A DNA stretch of 32,487 nt from Acidimicrobiia bacterium (GTDB lineage Bacteria; Actinomycetota; Acidimicrobiia; IMCC26256; JAMXLJ01). The notes under the pieces were generated by a model that worked only from the letters and a program-made list of their open reading frames with translations, did no database searches and had not been told where the DNA came from. The stretch lies in NCBI GenBank assembly GCA_024281095.1, contig JAMXLJ010000122.1, forward strand, positions 1-32,487, written 5' to 3'. Of the stretch, positions 31,752 to 32,487 are shown piece after piece (the first letter of the stretch is position 1; every line of letters begins with the position of its first letter). The translations under genes and the position numbers were made by a program.

Positions 31752-32487
31752 GTGACCATCACGTACGACCCTCACGACGACGCATATCTCGAGGCCCCCG
31801 ACGCGCGCGCCGAGCGCGATCGCGTCTTCGGCCTCTGTCACGGTTGCCGCCTGTGCTGGAACCTCTGCCCGAGCTTCGAGAGCCTGTTCGACCTCATCGA
31901 CCACGCGGTCGACGGTGACGTCGCTGCGCTGTCGGAGCGGCACCACGACCGCGTGATCGCCGAGTGCTACCAGTGCAAGCTGTGCTACGTGAAGTGCCCG
32001 TACGTGCCGCCGCACGAGTGGCAGCTCGACTTCCCGCGCCTGATGCTGCGGTCGCTCGCGGTGCAGCGCGGCGAAGGCAAGGTGTCACGGGCTGCCGACG
32101 TGCTGGCGCGCACCGACGTGCAGGGGCGCGTGGCCACCACGGTGGCGCCGGTGATGAACCGGGTTACGCGTGTGCCCGCGGTTCGCATGCTCATGGAACG
32201 CACCCTGGGCATCGGACGCGACCGGCTCCTGCCGGAGTTCGCGCGGGAGCGGTTCTCGAAGTGGTTCGCTGGCCGCGGCGCAGCCGCTACGGATGCAGTC
32301 GATGCCCGGGCCGAAACGCGGGTCGCGCTGTTCCCGACGTGTCTGGTCGAGTACCAGGCGCCCGAGATCGGCCGGGCGTTGGTCGGCGTCTACGAGCACA
32401 ACGGAGTGGGGTGCGAGCTCCCCGAGGGCCTCGTCTGTTGCGGAATGCCGTGGCTCGACGCGGGCGACGTCGAACGCTTCGTGCAGG
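31752..32487 (+). CDS. GlpC/HdrD-like Fe-S oxidoreductase (partial, cut by window end)
   Basis: The first 245 codons of an iron-sulfur protein; the gene runs off the right edge. Two ferredoxin-type motifs are seen, [14 protein letters not shown] and [13 protein letters not shown], then a linker and the start of a CCG domain ([16 protein letters not shown] ... LVCCGMP). This order is that of the GlpC/heterodisulfide-reductase-subunit-D-like proteins, which move electrons between cofactors or thiols. GTG 31752 has GGGAG eight bases upstream. It follows rubrerythrin after the hairpin; in many bacteria a rubrerythrin, such an Fe-S protein and a DUF3501 protein are adjacent, so it may be the electron donor to rubrerythrin. 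Confidence 0.85.
   Translation, partial: MTITYDPHDDAYLEAPDARAERDRVFGLCHGCRLCWNLCPSFESLFDLIDHAVDGDVAALSERHHDRVIAECYQCKLCYVKCPYVPPHEWQLDFPRLMLRSLAVQRGEGKVSRAADVLARTDVQGRVATTVAPVMNRVTRVPAVRMLMERTLGIGRDRLLPEFARERFSKWFAGRGAAATDAVDARAETRVALFPTCLVEYQAPEIGRALVGVYEHNGVGCELPEGLVCCGMPWLDAGDVERFVQ

Overview
The window is GC-rich (roughly 70% by eye) with dense, ATGA-coupled genes. An F420-type luciferase-like oxidoreductase, a DUF1360 protein, many acyl-CoA enzymes, GTG/TTG starts and several -10-like hexamers 6-7 nt before a start codon (apparent leaderless mRNAs) suggest an actinobacterium, probably an Acidimicrobiia-like member. The taxonomy is inference. I see no rRNA, tRNA, CRISPR array, transposase or phage gene, and no gene-free stretch longer than about 200 nt.

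Layout: 180-4406 (+) is a catabolic cluster (acyl-CoA dehydrogenase, two VOC/glyoxalase-fold proteins, Zn alcohol dehydrogenase, LLM oxidoreductase). 4492-6132 (+) is a GT39-like membrane glycosyltransferase. 6171-8026 (+) is a TetR regulator coupled to an amidohydrolase. 8148-8642 (+) is a small lipoprotein. 8841-15297 (+) is a three-gene branched-chain-amino-acid-type (Liv) uptake system in which a complete MFS carrier is fused to the LivF ATPase and LivH, LivM and LivG are fused into one chain. 15380-17361 (+) holds an O-methyltransferase, a DUF1360 protein and a HAD hydrolase. 17362-19036 (-) is a 2-hydroxyacid dehydrogenase plus class II aldolase. 19110-21592 (+) is an enoyl-CoA hydratase plus an SCP2-thiolase-like protein. 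21720-28140 (-) is an acyl-CoA ligase with an altered catalytic motif, a TetR regulator, a four-subunit 2-oxoacid:ferredoxin oxidoreductase (VorABCD-like) and an acyl-CoA dehydrogenase. 28161-29696 (+) is a divergent second acyl-CoA ligase. 29767-30759 (+) is a ketol-acid reductoisomerase homologue with changed active-site residues. 30786 to the end (+) is a PerR-type regulator, rubrerythrin and a GlpC-like Fe-S protein cut by the window edge.

Two regulatory themes stand out. First, the dyad TGAC-N6-GTCA occurs at five places, each just before or at the start of an acyl-CoA or transport gene (152, 1878, 8732, 19068, 28153). This suggests one regulon joining uptake by the hybrid transporter, CoA activation and beta-oxidation-like breakdown. 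Second, a TetR gene at 26547 carries two GGAAY-N3-RTTCC dyads 21 bp apart around its leaderless start, and the PerR gene has a PerR-type box in its promoter. A family of about 40-nt interrupted palindromes marks operon ends (15305, 21604, 21675).

The best candidates for something new are the MFS-LivF fusion transporter, the TGAC-N6-GTCA regulon and the reductoisomerase-like protein lacking the usual catalytic His and Lys. No homology search was possible; every family assignment rests on recognisable motifs.
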